The translations under genes and the position numbers were made by a program. Of a stretch of 64,000 nt of DNA, positions 22,261 through 33,857 are shown piece after piece. Every line of letters starts with the position of its first letter. The stretch's first letter is position 1. Under the pieces are notes generated by a model. The model made no database searches, was not told where the DNA came from, and saw only the letters and a list, made by a program, of their open reading frames with translations. The stretch is from assembly GCA_014529385.2 (NCBI GenBank), contig CM043962.1:88997180-89061179 (forward strand). The letters are read 5' to 3'. This DNA is from Adiantum capillus-veneris. Taxonomy: Eukaryota; Streptophyta; Polypodiopsida; Polypodiales; Pteridaceae.

Positions 22261-23480
22261 ATGTCCGACACTTTGCTAGGGTCGTGCCCTCCTAGCCCTA
22301 CCCTTTGGCCTGACATTACTCCCCCCTTGGAGAAGAATTTTTCCTCTCGAAAAGAAAAGTGGAGATGTCTTCTCAAGGACACTAATGTTTTCCAAAGTGG
22401 TAGCTCCCTCGGGTCCATCTATTTACTTGAACAATACCAAGATAGTCAAGAATATATGCAGCTTCATATGGTTCAATGAAACCAACAAGAATATCTTGAT
22501 CGTCTACATTGTAAGCATTTTTGTAAATGTCTTATATCCAAAAACAAATCAATACAATAGTATGTAGACTCAATTTATAACTCATTTGAGTACTTTAAAT
22601 GAGTTAACACAACTAAGAGGTGACTAAATGAATGACCAACTGCTGAAACATGTAAGGATACCTCTTCTCAACTTTCTATGAAAGTGACTTGAAAATGTAT
22701 CTCATCAGCACAGATTATGTCTTTGACTTGCTGTCATTCCTCATGAATAGCCAACCCCACCATGATTGGTGATCGAGGCTCTAAAATCTTGACATAAGCA
22801 TGAAAGGAATAAACCTAATCATAACATGCTTTGCATCATGATAACCAAACTCCAAACTAGAGAGACAATCTTTCCAATTAGATTGCTACTCACCAACATA
22901 CACTCTTAATATATCCTCTAGCACTAGATTAGCACTTGCAAGCTGCCCATCCATCTGGATGATTGGTAGTACTTATATTGAGTTGTGTTCCCCAACCATT
23001 CACAGACAGTCTTCCAAAAATGTCTGGTAAGAATGGGTTCACTATTACTAACAAAAATGCGGGGTAATCCATACAATCTATACAAACTGTGGAAAACCAA
23101 CTTGGCTAAAGAGTGGGACTTGATTGGAATAAACTTATGAAGTTTAGGCAATCTATATACAAGCACCCATACCGAGCCATCGCCTCATATGGTGGTTGGT
23201 AGACCAACAATAAATCCCATAGAGTTACTGCACTTGTGATGTGAAAAGTTTCATAAGCTATCAAATTCATGTATTTGCATGCCGCTCCAAATATTCCTTG
23301 CTAAACACTAGGGCCCATAACATCTAGTGTGCATGAATTTAGCAAAACAATATCCAAGTCGCATTCCATGACTAATGAGTTGTAGCTGCCAATGCTTATG
23401 GATACTCAAGGAATACATGAAAAATGAGAGAATAAATTGTGTTTAAATAGCTCTACAAAAAGAAACTAAATACTTCCCAC
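22261..23480 (-). mobile_element. Ty3/gypsy element 3' end, family C copy 1
   Basis: In minus-strand order: integrase remnants (about 23260-22924), a degenerate pol tail containing 'LLVSLNHMKL' and 'LFEGKILLQGGS'-like frames, then a polypurine tract (ccaaggggggagtaa, 22330-22316) directly followed by an LTR starting TGTCAGGCC at 22315. The polypurine-LTR junction is base-for-base the same as that at 60855-60880, so the two loci belong to one family. The outer end of the LTR was not found. Confidence 0.7.
22924..23260 (-). pseudogene. Gypsy integrase core fragment
   Basis: Visible are 'MGFIVGLPTT' (23220), 'LVYRLPKLHKFIPIKSHSLA' (about 23160-23100), 'LYRLYGLPRIFVSNSEPILT' (matching 'LHGLPKSIVSDRDPRFT', with the catalytic Asp region altered to SNSE) and 'HFWKTVCEWLGN'. 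This pattern is that of a plant Ty3/gypsy integrase core. Stops and substitutions in the catalytic region make it inactive. Confidence 0.78.
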
Positions 23481-26400
23481 AACAATTACTCGATAGCCTA
23501 GTGTTGGACGGGGAGCGACTCACACACCCATGAAGTGCATGCAAACACTACCTAGATCAACATAATGTCAATCGAGGACACAGATGACACGATAGGCACA
23601 CGGAGGAAATCTCTTAAGCTTGTCAGGCTAAGACCATCCTACACATACAACACTCTGGAAGGCCAACTAAACCACAATCAAGAACCTCACTGCTCTCAAC
23701 TACACCACCTAGCCACATACACACACGGAAGGTAACTCACCTAATCATGCCAGATTCATACGAAACTTAAGGAACACCATCCCCTTACTAGGATACACTT
23801 GTCCCTAAGCTTCTACACTCAAAACCCTCACTCTAAACCCATTTGCAGAAAACGCGTAGGATGACATAGCCAAATTTTGAAAGTGCCCGAAATTGAAATT
23901 TATGAGTACCTATGCGTAGCTTATGTCGCCACGATTCTATAGACTACTAGTACGCAGAAAACAGACATCATTTGATACACTTACGATCACAATTAGCTCG
24001 TGGATGCGTCGGCGTGTGCACTTCGTCTCGCGTGGAATGCTTGGCGTTGTCGCATAGCTCTCCTCGAGCCTACAGCAATCGTGTAGTCGGATCTCCAACG
24101 TGTTGAGCGAGCCGGGCGTAGCGAGAGGATGAAGCTCACGCTCACTCTCTTTCTCTCTCACACACAGTAGACGGCAGCGCTCAGTTTTGATTATGATAAA
24201 AGTCCTTTTTACAAAATGACCTAGGTACCTTATATACTAAGGCTACCTTAGGTTTAATCAAAAATGGGGTTGAAAGGGTCAAATGGCTTTGTATTTACAA
24301 TCTGGAAGTTCCATTGCACCCCGGCTTCTGAAACTAGAATAACTACTCATTACAAATGACGTTTATAGCCATAATCAGCAGCATTTCATAACTCGCAAAA
24401 GATAAGACTTTGGTATGAAACTTGAGTTATGTTGTGTTGTTGACCCAGCGGTCAACACCTAGCTAAAACATTCACACTATGATAGAATGTGAAGAGAAAT
24501 CACATCTAGGTACACACAATAAAACATTTTGATTAACAGGACCTAGCCTTGCTATATCCGTAATTGCAACCCAAAAAACCTTGAAACATTCATTCATTAA
24601 TGTTGTTTAACATTACTTGCAGCATTAACAAGTCTTACTAGAGGTATCTGACAATTTGTGGCCACTATAATTGTTTCTAATACTACGTGTTCAAAATGGT
24701 CTAGTAAATAAACTTGACCAGCACCTAGGGACTCTATCAACACATAATTTGGAAAATAGCCACCAATGTCAGTTCCAGAGACTCATATTCTCCACATGTG
24801 GAATATGTCTCATATTGTGACGTCAGGAGATAAGACATCCATCAAGTACAAAAAGCACTTGTGTATGGAGGTAATTGGAAACACTCAGTAACATGAGCAA
24901 GAAGGACCCTCATACATCTTACTCCACACTAGCTAAACCAACCTCCATGATTTCCTAGACCATGTTGTACACTTTGTGACTAACAACATGTGCTAAGCCA
25001 AACCCTACCATTATAGGCTTGTAACCGTTTCAATTAGGAGTGAACCCTCAATTTTCTCAAAATGAACAATTACCAGAGACAGTAACATGTGGAATAGATG
25101 GTACTTGCTGGTACACTACCTACCCAAAATTCTATGATTATACATGACCTTGTCATGTGGCTGAAGAGTTAAGTGTGAAAGCATTGCAGCAAATGCATCC
25201 CACTTGTGAAGCTCAATCAAATCATATCCAAAAAGGAAACAAATCAAATGATATATGTACTATGAGGTGAAAAGTACTGTTTGTTTACTCAAAGATCAAA
25301 GGCAATTTTCAAGCCTCAAAGGTGCCTTACCAAAATCGCAGCCTCAAAAGGCCCAATATTTCTTTGACCTGGTAAACACACTAAAAGGAGAGACTAGTGA
25401 AGATAAGGAAATACTTTTTTGAGAACCTTGGGTGTTGCCTTGGAAATTTGAACCCCTTGCTTAGATTCTGCAAAGAGACTATTTAGACTATTAGGTAGCC
25501 AGACCAACATAAGCTACCGTGCTTCCAGGAGTGATTGTAGGCAATTTGGTAAAGTGAACTTAGATACACCCCTTGGTAATTAAGGATTTCTTTTCTTGAA
25601 AGTATATGTGTGAAGTGGCCAGTCAATGACCACCAACACTTATGGAGTGATTTGTCATTAGTTGGGTCATACCCCTGAAAATACCACTTCTATAGACACA
25701 ATCATTGTTATAGACTAAGCAGGAGATCCTCTCAAGTTGGAATCTTAGTCAGAACTTGATCTTTGAAACAACTATAATTTCGCATTGAAAGATATTCCTA
25801 AAATAAAAAAGAAGTTATTCATATTAGGTATTCTTTGGTCTTTGAAACAAGAAATTGCATGCCGGAGGCTCTCTTGACAAAGTCATGTTATCACATGAAC
25901 TAGTTTCTTGTTAGCCAGGCCATGCCTATTTGTAGTAGATGAAAATTATCATCTGTAGTGCGTGCACCTTGTGCATATAACCAATGATATATAGTGCATG
26001 TTGATGCATTGAGATACAACAACACAAACAGTGATACTTCTAGAATAATGTCAACTGGAGAATCATCAATAAAAATAATTGGAAACAAACAAAATCTTAC
26101 CTCGTCTTAAAGAAGCATGCAAGTCTGGTGCATGTGGAGATCACATTGAGTAGAATCCACCGTGACCAATATGTGAATATTGATGTCCTGGATAGAGTAG
26201 CTACTGTTATAGCAAAAACGTAAACCGGAATTGAGTGGAATTAATTACATCTTATTGGCACGCCATGCACACAACTTAGAAAAATAGAGTGAGAAGCCCT
26301 TTGCAATAATGATGGCCTCAATGGTTGAAGCCGATGCATGTAAGTGTTTTGAACTATCCAAAATAAAATTTGAGATATTCAAACACGGGTTGACCTTGCC

Positions 26401-26560
26401 AATTGCCCAAACTTGTGTGCCATCGTCCGTGATCCGAAGTCAATGAGAAATGCCTTGGCATGGGGTAGAATCCCTACCTCTCATTATGTCTTTTAAAGCA
26501 CTTTGCTTTGCACAACAAGAGATCCTTCTAAATTAAAGTTAAAAACACAAAAACCAAGAA
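23481..26560. other. Intergenic, no gene recognised
   Basis: This is a long stretch without a recognisable gene. An open frame at 23937-24161 (minus) and one at 25900-26088 (minus) have no family motif. The roughly 23480-24180 part is GC-richer with many 'cacacac' and 'ctctct' runs, and may be an old LTR or gene edge, but no terminus could be fixed. Confidence 0.5.
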
Positions 26561-26703
26561 GAACTTGAAATTGTCAACCCTTGTCACCCATCTGTGGCCA
26601 GTTGTCTCAAATTTCCAAAGCACCTACTTGATTAAGGGTGAATTCTTAGTAGAACTTGAAATTGTTGAGCCTTGTCACCCAATTGTGGCTAGTTGTCTCA
26701 AAA
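26561..26703. repeat. Degenerate 91-bp direct duplication next to a copia insertion
   Basis: The block 'gaacttgaaattgt...cttgtcaccca..tgtggc.agttgtctcaaa' occurs at 26561 and again at 26652. The second copy ends at the AGCAC target of the collapsed element. Confidence 0.75.
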
Positions 26704-26707
26704 GCAC

Positions 26708-26935
26708 TGTTGGAATTAGGGTTGCAGAGAAACCCACACAGCTTGGAGAAGACAAAGGAAGCTCAAGGCACACAATAGAGAGTGTATTACTTGGTGTGCA
26801 ATGGAACGATAGATAGCCCTAGAGTGATGGACGTATATACAATGCTCGGGGGAAAAAACCTCCTAAAGAGGGAAAAAAATGCCCCGGCGGTCCTAGTGTG
26901 TTCACACACATCACTACCACATGTATATGGTAAAA
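26708..26935 (-). repeat. Copia family A 3' LTR of collapsed element
   Basis: It starts TGTTGGAATTAGGG and ends GGTAAAA (GGTAACA in other copies) on the plus strand, 228 bp. The polypurine region 'aatcccccctgg' follows. Confidence 0.88.
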
Positions 26936-27158
26936 AATCCCCCCTGGAGTGATGCGGTGAACGAGAGCTGGCACATGAGTAAAGGGAAGTGCCATGCCCT
27001 AAGGACATGATCAGTCCACAAAGGGGAGTAAGCCCAAATCTTTGCGGAAAGCTTCAAGCTTCTCACGAGACAATGCCTTTGTGAAAAGATCTGCAAGGTT
27101 GTCCTGTGTTGGCACATAAGCCAAGCTGATCTGCAAGGTTGTCCTGCATTGGCACATA

Positions 27159-27286
27159 AGATAGATAGCCCTAGAGTGATGGGCGTATATACAATGCTCG
27201 GGGGAAAAAACCTTCTAAAGAGGGAAAAAATGCCCCGGCAATCCTAGTGTGTTCACACACATCACTACCACATGTATATGGTAACA
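27159..27286 (-). repeat. Truncated copia family A 5' LTR
   Basis: It matches family A LTRs from 'agatagatagccctagagtg' to GGTAACA. The primer-site-proximal 100 bp are missing. Confidence 0.88.
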
Positions 27287-29557
27287 AGCACATGTTGTCC
27301 TTGTAATCCTCTTGGTTTGGTTCATGCCGACACACAATGAAAGACCATTTAGACACGTTGTAAAGTCCCCCCAAGTTGGATACTAATATCATATCCTAAA
27401 CTTTGAAAGCTTCTATGCATTGTGTCTAAAATTGAAGCCTTGCTTCACATAAGGATATTGTAAGAATAAAACATGATGGAGCTTCTATGCTCATAGCCAT
27501 CTGATGCTTCCACAAAAATTGAAAGGTTAAGCCCAAAAAAAATCTCAAGGTCCAAGCCATAACAACCTTGCTTGCCGAGCGTATCAAAAGTAAAATGTTG
27601 AATTTAGATTGCTTGTCGGCATTTTAAAGTCCTACAAAAGAAATTTTTGTTAAAAGCTTAAGAAATTGTGAGTGTATCAAAGCCTTTTTATTCTACATGG
27701 TCTGACTTGCCTCGATTGCTATATTGACGTGCTTGAGTTGTGCACGTCGTTGCATAGCTCATATTTGAATTCCTCTACCTACATCTTGTTGATTTTGTGG
27801 TAGCAGCCGTGCTCGCCGTAGCCTCATCCACCTTCTTTAAGATTTATTGGCTTGGCAAAGGTTTTGCACCTCCAAACTGAGCCCATCCACCCTTTAAGGC
27901 CTAGCCTTGGAGACGATGTGAGGGCTCTGTTTAGAAACCCTTGCATGCTCAAACCTGCGGTGGTGCTACATCTTCTTATTTTTGACATGTACCTTGAAAC
28001 TTCTATAATTTTTTTAATAAAAATTAGAAACAAAAATTCTTAAGGACTCTACTTACCCTCCTGGGACTCAACTTTGGATCAATCACCTTTGATGCGTATA
28101 ATCCCATGCTGTGTGGAAATAAAGCCTTTGGATAATATTTATGAAAGGTCCGAGCCAAATTTGAGCTAGTATAGCCAAATTGGATTTTGGGATTTGCTAT
28201 TTGTTAACAAGCTCAATTTTTTTTTTGTTGTAGGCTCCACCTGCCTTGAGAGTTGCACATGCAAAATTTGAGCTTAATGGGCCCTTGTTAAGGTCTGTAG
28301 TGTCCCCGAAGTGAGACACTTGATGCCCTTGTCAAGGCCCTTTGTGGGAACTTTCATTAGCCAATTAAAGGTCACAGCCTAAGTGACCTTGTGTGTGAAC
28401 ATAAGTTGCACTGATGGTGACCTACAAGCAATAGCACATAAAGAGAGAAAGAGTATACAAGTGTTGCCTTGCTCGGCTCTGGGCGATGAAGAAATGCAAA
28501 TTGCTTCTCATAGCCCTGTGAATCAGGTGTGAATCCAACACACATTTCTAGGGAGGATTTGGCGCTAGTCACCACCATGCCTTGGGTGTGTGCAAGAGAG
28601 ATCTCCCACGCGTGGCTTTAGGACTCTCAACAAGGACACCATAGGAGCTTGTTGCATGCCATGCATATGCGAGGGTCAGCTCTTTGCTCTTTTGAAAGTT
28701 CACCACTCGTTGCCAAAAGCACACTTCAATGTTCATTTTTGGGGCATGGTTACCTTGACACACTAATAACACCTAACTCATCCGACAACAGAAAGAATCA
28801 ACAATCACAATAAAATATATGTCCTAAGATAAACTAACTCAAAAGAAAGATTCTTATCACTTGTCCATTGCCAAGCGTTTATTTGACTCACAATATAAAA
28901 GCAAAACACGTTTGAAATCAAACTACCAATTTTTGTCTGTCAACTAAAGACCCTTTTTACGCAAAAGGATACAAAGAGAAAATAGATGTATAAGTTTGAC
29001 CTACCATGTCATACTACGGGGTTTCATGGCTATCCAAATCCGTTTTTTCATTGAAATAGCCCGATGATCGAGAGCGGTGAGAAAGGACATATGCAAATTT
29101 TTTTATCTTTGAGTTGGTGATTTGCTTATAGAGACTGACATCCTTGCATGTTAGGTTCACTTCTTGAGGTTGACACCCTCGAAGAGTTTCCATGCCCCAT
29201 CTGAGTCGCCTACTTGAGTATTGATTGAGCATGTTAGTGCCAAAAAGCTATGCTATGGACGTCTGTCGAGTTTGGGGATTGCCAAGCCTCACTCTATCTT
29301 ATTGTATGGCTAGCCCTTACTTTCCCTCTAGGATGAGGGAAACCATGGTGCATCTATTGCATGCATGTGAGAATCATCTTGCCTACTTTGATGAAAATTA
29401 TGCATGCCAATGTGCAACTCTGAGAGTTGGTAACAAAAACTTCATTTAGAACCACCCGTGTCGACTCACATATGCACTATGGTTTTCTTTTTTTGAGGTT
29501 GTCAGCCTACTAAGATGGTCTTAAAATTGTCAAGCCAAATATATTGTTATCATGCTT

Positions 29558-29558
29558 G

Positions 29559-29612
<54 letters not shown>
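29558..29612. repeat. Compound microsatellite (TG)n(AG)n
   Basis: About 12 TG units switch directly into about 15 GA units. Confidence 0.95.
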
Positions 29613-29618
<6 letters not shown>

Positions 29619-30136
29619 GAAGAAAAGACATAGAAGGTTTGATATCACACAAGCAATCCCAAGAGTCCTCAAGCATCTATCCAAGGAGACTTGAACTCAA
29701 GCCAGATTATTCAAGAGGAAACTAGGACAACCAAGTAGATTATCAATTGAAGGATTGCAATGTGCATGATGCAAAGGGACTAACATTCATTAAGCTCGAT
29801 TCAAGAGAGAGAATCAACACTCTAGCATGCAATGTGGAGTTTTGCATGTGCTGAAGGCATGGAGTAGATACTTTGTAGCTTTAACATGACTTATTCAAAG
29901 TGGACAACTTATAATCCCAACTCTCATGCAAACAAGAGTTACTACACTTATTGTTTATAAAGTGAACGTTTAACCTTTTAAATATGCTGTTCGTTTTTAC
30001 ATAACAACTCTTATTTGGGGGTAATCAAAAGGCATATCTTGCAAGAAGGATACAAATCTTGCTTACAATCCCATTTATTGTCATTGATTGCACACTCTTT
30101 AGTGTTCTCAAGAAAAAAGAGATCTTAAATATACTG

Positions 30137-30137
<1 letters not shown>

Positions 30138-30200
<63 letters not shown>
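30138..30200. repeat. Compound microsatellite (CA)n(TA)n
   Basis: About 14 CA units are followed by about 17 AT units. Confidence 0.95.
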
Positions 30201-30202
<2 letters not shown>

Positions 30203-31347
30203 CCAATCGTGCCCGTATGATACACAAACGCATCGAATGATTGTAGGTCCACTTTTTTGGAATCATTAGACAGGCTGACAAACTTATTTTAATGTATAGG
30301 ACTCAGCTTCTATAGGATAATAAAATATTCATCGTATAATTGGTATCACATGTTGCAAATACAAAGAAAGCACTAGAAAATCTTCATCATGTTTTATTAC
30401 AAGAATGAAGCATTTATTTTTTTGGCCGTAGCATCACACGGGTCACATACTAGTCCTGGTGGAGGAAACTGTTGAAAGTGGGTACACCTTATCATGCATA
30501 CGCCCACCTGTAGCATACTTTGTTCATTTAGTAAAGGAAAAGAAGGTAGCTGTGGATATGTATTTAATATAGACATGTACTCTCAATCAACTTCAGAAAG
30601 GTAGTTAGAGGCGCACGCAACTCAAGGTGGTAGACTTGTGTGCCTGCGACTCAAAGTGGCAAAGTGAGTGGCAACCCGTAACTCAAAGCCGAAAGCCAGT
30701 GTGAAGGCCGTGCTGGCCGAGACCTGTGTGGTTGGGCAACACTCCACTCAACATACCCACGGCCCAAGGCCTAGTTGCTGCTTGAGGGCTATGTACTTAA
30801 GCCCATGTGCTTACTAGGTGCCCCACTTAGGCTCGCATGCTTGTTGAGCACCATGATGGCCACAAATGCTACGCCACATGGGTTGCTAGCTATGCCACGA
30901 AGACTAAAGGGAGGAAAAAATAGGGAGGGGAAGGTCATGGCTACAAGGATTTGCAGCCACATGAAACTCTCTTGTGTCTCTTTAACGTAGTATATAGATG
31001 TCATTTTATTGGTGTTATTTTATAGATGTAAGAAAAACAAGGTGCCCCCCACACGGAGGGCAGTAATCTATTATTCAAAGAAATTTTACCCCCCTCTCTT
31101 TACACTCACACGTGAGGTAAGGGGTGATTTGATATTTGGAAGGAGATAGAGCACCTACACCTCTTTGAGGTGGAGTTAGCCTCAAGAAAGTGGGTAACAC
31201 ATAATTATATGCTTTGGGACTCCACAAATGAGTCTCTTTCCAACTTCGAAGAATATAATACGAGTTGGTTAACTTTATATTTCAAATCATTCTCACAAGA
31301 AGTTTTGGACAAATTCTCACAATAATTCCCACATTGTGACTTACCTC

Positions 31348-31427
31348 AACATCATGAGCTTCTCTGAAGGAGGCATCACATACCTAGCTAGGTATGTGGT
31401 GCCTCTCGAGCAGAAGCTCATGATGTT
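31348..31427. other. Near-symmetric 40-bp-arm hairpin
   Basis: The left arm 31348-31387 and right arm 31388-31427 are reverse complements at 33 of 40 positions by eye. There is one internal mismatch block of six (CTGAAG against GCTCGA), one T/C mismatch, and no spacer (centre CCTAG/CTAGG). The outer stem of 16 bp and inner stem of 11 bp are perfect. The size resembles a young foldback or plant small-RNA precursor, but there is almost no terminal loop. No known miRNA is recognised. Confidence 0.75.
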
Positions 31428-31622
31428 ATGCATTGTTTGAAAAACATGAAAAGACTCTGTTTTCCTACATGAGAATATTCTACAGCCATGAGGATCTCTC
31501 TTTCATGAAGAATATTTTTGTACTACACAAATCCTAATGGGCACATATTGTGAGAGCATCTTTGTTTCACTCTCTCTCACTTAGCATGTTTTCCTTTTCT
31601 TCCCTTTAATGTGTGAATGTGA

Positions 31623-31625
<3 letters not shown>

Positions 31626-31659
<34 letters not shown>
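31626..31659. repeat. (CT)17 microsatellite
   Basis: An uninterrupted CT tract about 200 bp upstream of the SINE-like unit. Confidence 0.95.
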
Positions 31660-31662
<3 letters not shown>

Positions 31663-31830
31663 TCATCAACTTGTATGATTATTTCACTTTGTTTGATACG
31701 ACAGTGAGACACTCACCTTATTTGTTTTAGAAGGCTAACGTGATCCTTCATTCTCCTTGCAATGTTTGAAAAAAGAAATGGTAGGTTATGATGACAAGAT
31801 TGATTTGATTAACTCGTAACTCCATACATC

Positions 31831-32040
31831 CCCAAAGAGTTGGTCTAACGGTAAGGCTTTGGTCTCTCAACTTATGGGTTGTGGGTTCAAATAAGGATAC
31901 ACATGGCAAGGAACGAAAGACTTCCCAACCCTACCACATGGTGAGAGAGCTAATGTAGGTGAGCTCTGAGAGATGGGGTAAATTTGCGGATTGCATAATC
32001 TCTTGGTAGACATGTCATTTAAAGAAAGAGAGATGACTCA
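31831..32040 (+). mobile_element. Probable tRNA-derived SINE
   Basis: A tRNA-like head carries a pol III A box (tggtctaacggtaaggc, 31841-31857) and a B box-like ggttcaaata (31884-31893), 43 bp apart as in tRNA-derived SINEs. A non-tRNA body of about 140 bp follows, ending in a purine-rich 'aaagaaagagaga'. It does not fold into a clean tRNA (poor acceptor pairing), so a functional tRNA gene is unlikely. The ends are approximate and no target duplication was established. Confidence 0.45.
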
Positions 32041-32780
32041 TTTGTTGTTGCCAAGAATTGCCCTCTATTTTTGGAGCCATCATGGCTTTTTATATTATTT
32101 CCTTTACATTCTCTTTTCTCCTACTTTTTACAAGAACTGGCCTCCTCCCAATTAGTATTTAACATGTGCCTCCTTAATATCACCTTGGAGACACACCTCA
32201 ATAATAGTTCAACGTTTTAAATTACCTTTTCCAAAGCATTAATGGACCAATGCGATCCTAAAAAGACAATGTCCAATTTCATGAAGATCAAATAGCACCT
32301 TGTGATCATTTCATTATAATTTGGCGCTTCAAAGGTCTCACATTGAATTCTTTCAATATCATCCGAAGCATTTACTCTCTACCCTAGATGGTCATTGTTG
32401 CATCAAACTTGAATACCAATCACACCACAACACAAAGGTTTTTAATTGGATTGTGACATCATTAAACCAGCTTAGAAATATCAAAAGGCCATGACTGTAC
32501 ATACATCCGCCAAAATTGGGAAACTCAAAACTTGAATTCCAATTACCCACACATTCAAAGCTACTTAATTGGATTTTACATCATCAAAGCACTTTCGACA
32601 AAACAAGATTAAATCTTGACAACCATACATAAGCTTACACCCAATAAAGTTCAACATGCTCAAAAGAGGTAGCAACATTGATAATCTTACATGCCTTTTT
32701 GGCGTACTAAACATTGTAGAGAACAAATGATGAAGAAGTGCATTCATAGCAGTTTGATCCTGTGATGTGAAGTATTGATT
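32041..32780. other. Intergenic, no gene recognised
   Basis: AT-rich sequence with a weak direct repeat ('cttgaatacca/ttccaat' phrases near 32408 and 32530). No coding or RNA feature seen. Confidence 0.5.
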
Positions 32781-32950
32781 CAATGAAACTTTTCCTAATA
32801 TTTTACTTTGACAAAGAATCCTTCATTTAAGGACCTCATAAAGGTCCATTTCGTTGAATTGTTTTCAATGAAACTTTTCCTAATATTTTACTTTGACAAA
32901 GAATCCTTCATTTAAGGACCTCATAAAGGTCCATTTCGTTGAATTGTTTA
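32781..32950. repeat. 85-bp near-perfect tandem duplication
   Basis: The unit starting caatgaaacttttcctaata at 32781 is repeated at 32866 with essentially no differences across 84-85 bp. That implies a recent event. Confidence 0.93.
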
Positions 32951-33857
32951 TTTATTTCCTATAAGCTTGCAATGTATTAGACCTACCCTTTTTATGAAAT
33001 CATTAAAATATCCTTTTGTTTTAGTTTGTCAATGAGTCCCTTTATTTTATTTTATTTATTTTACTTCCCTCTCATCTTATTTTGTTGGCATTGCCAATGG
33101 CATTTGCTACTGCGTCATTTCAATGTTTTACTACAAAAATGTGGCCTTGAATTTGAGGCCACAAGTAGATTTTTTCTATTACAAGAACCCTATGATCTTT
33201 CCGTGTTTTGTGTGCTTCCGTGTGTGTGATCGTTATTTGCACGTGATAGAGAGAGAGCTTTTCTGTTACAACACGGGGTGTAGTTGAAGAGGCCGCAGGT
33301 ACTCATAGCCTCTCTCTCCATCTCTCCTCTAGCAGGGCCATTCATCCCTACGGACACCTCGCCTTAGAATGCAACTGTGCACCTTTCACCTTGTTGTTTA
33401 AGTGGGACCCTTCACAATATATAAAGCATTTGTGAATGTGTGTGTATAATAGACAATACAATTTTATATTAAAACATAACAAAAATGGTATGTGTGTAGG
33501 CACTCATTTAGACCTACTCCACATGACTTTCATCCTCCCTTAGCTTGAGCAAGTCTTTGTGACTCCTCGCCTTGTTTTTTTTAGGTCTCTAGCGTCCATG
33601 TTTAGCTTTTCAAAGAACAATGCAGTGGGCTAAATTTACATAATCTTTTAGTATTTCATTTGTTTTGTGAAATATGCAGTGGTCTGAGTACTGGGCACGG
33701 CCAAAGCTGATAGATGAGTGGCTTGAATAATAGGACAGAGGCATGCATGCATGCTATAATGAAGAGTAAAAACACCTTGCTCATCAAATCCTACATTACA
33801 AACTCCTTTATGCTTCACAAAATGTCAAGCAATGCCAAGACTTTAATAAAAAATAAA
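32951..33857. other. Intergenic, 3' flank of the transporter gene
   Basis: AT-rich sequence downstream of the transporter stop codon at 33858. Part of it must be the 3' UTR, but no cleavage site can be fixed. Short frames here have no motif. Confidence 0.5.

Larger units (their letters stand above)
26708..27286 (-). mobile_element. Collapsed copia family A element, 579 bp
   Basis: An entire insertion is reduced to three parts: the 3' LTR (26708-26935), the polypurine tract plus last RNase H segment (26936-27158), and the outer 128 bp of the 5' LTR (27159-27286). The exact 5-bp target duplication AGCAC lies at 26703-26707 and 27287-27291. Gag, protease, integrase, RT, the primer site and half of the 5' LTR were deleted after insertion. 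A 42-bp direct duplication ('ctgcaaggttgtcctg', 27089 and 27131) sits at the deletion side. Confidence 0.9.
27292..31347. other. Intergenic, no gene recognised
   Basis: No gene could be supported. Open frames of 60-75 codons (27824-28033, 28372-28578, 28569-28772, 29014-29232, 29225-29449, 30775-31004) lack family motifs. Two compound microsatellites lie at 29558-29612 and 30138-30200. The 30600-31000 part is GC-richer, with loosely repeated 'aactcaaagtggc' phrases. Confidence 0.5.

Noticed and set aside
30600-31000. GC-richer block as a gene
   Set aside because: Open frames on both strands lack motifs; more likely an old LTR or repeat, but no terminus was found.
31831-31905. tRNA gene
   Set aside because: A and B boxes are present but acceptor and anticodon stems do not pair properly; a SINE head is the better reading.
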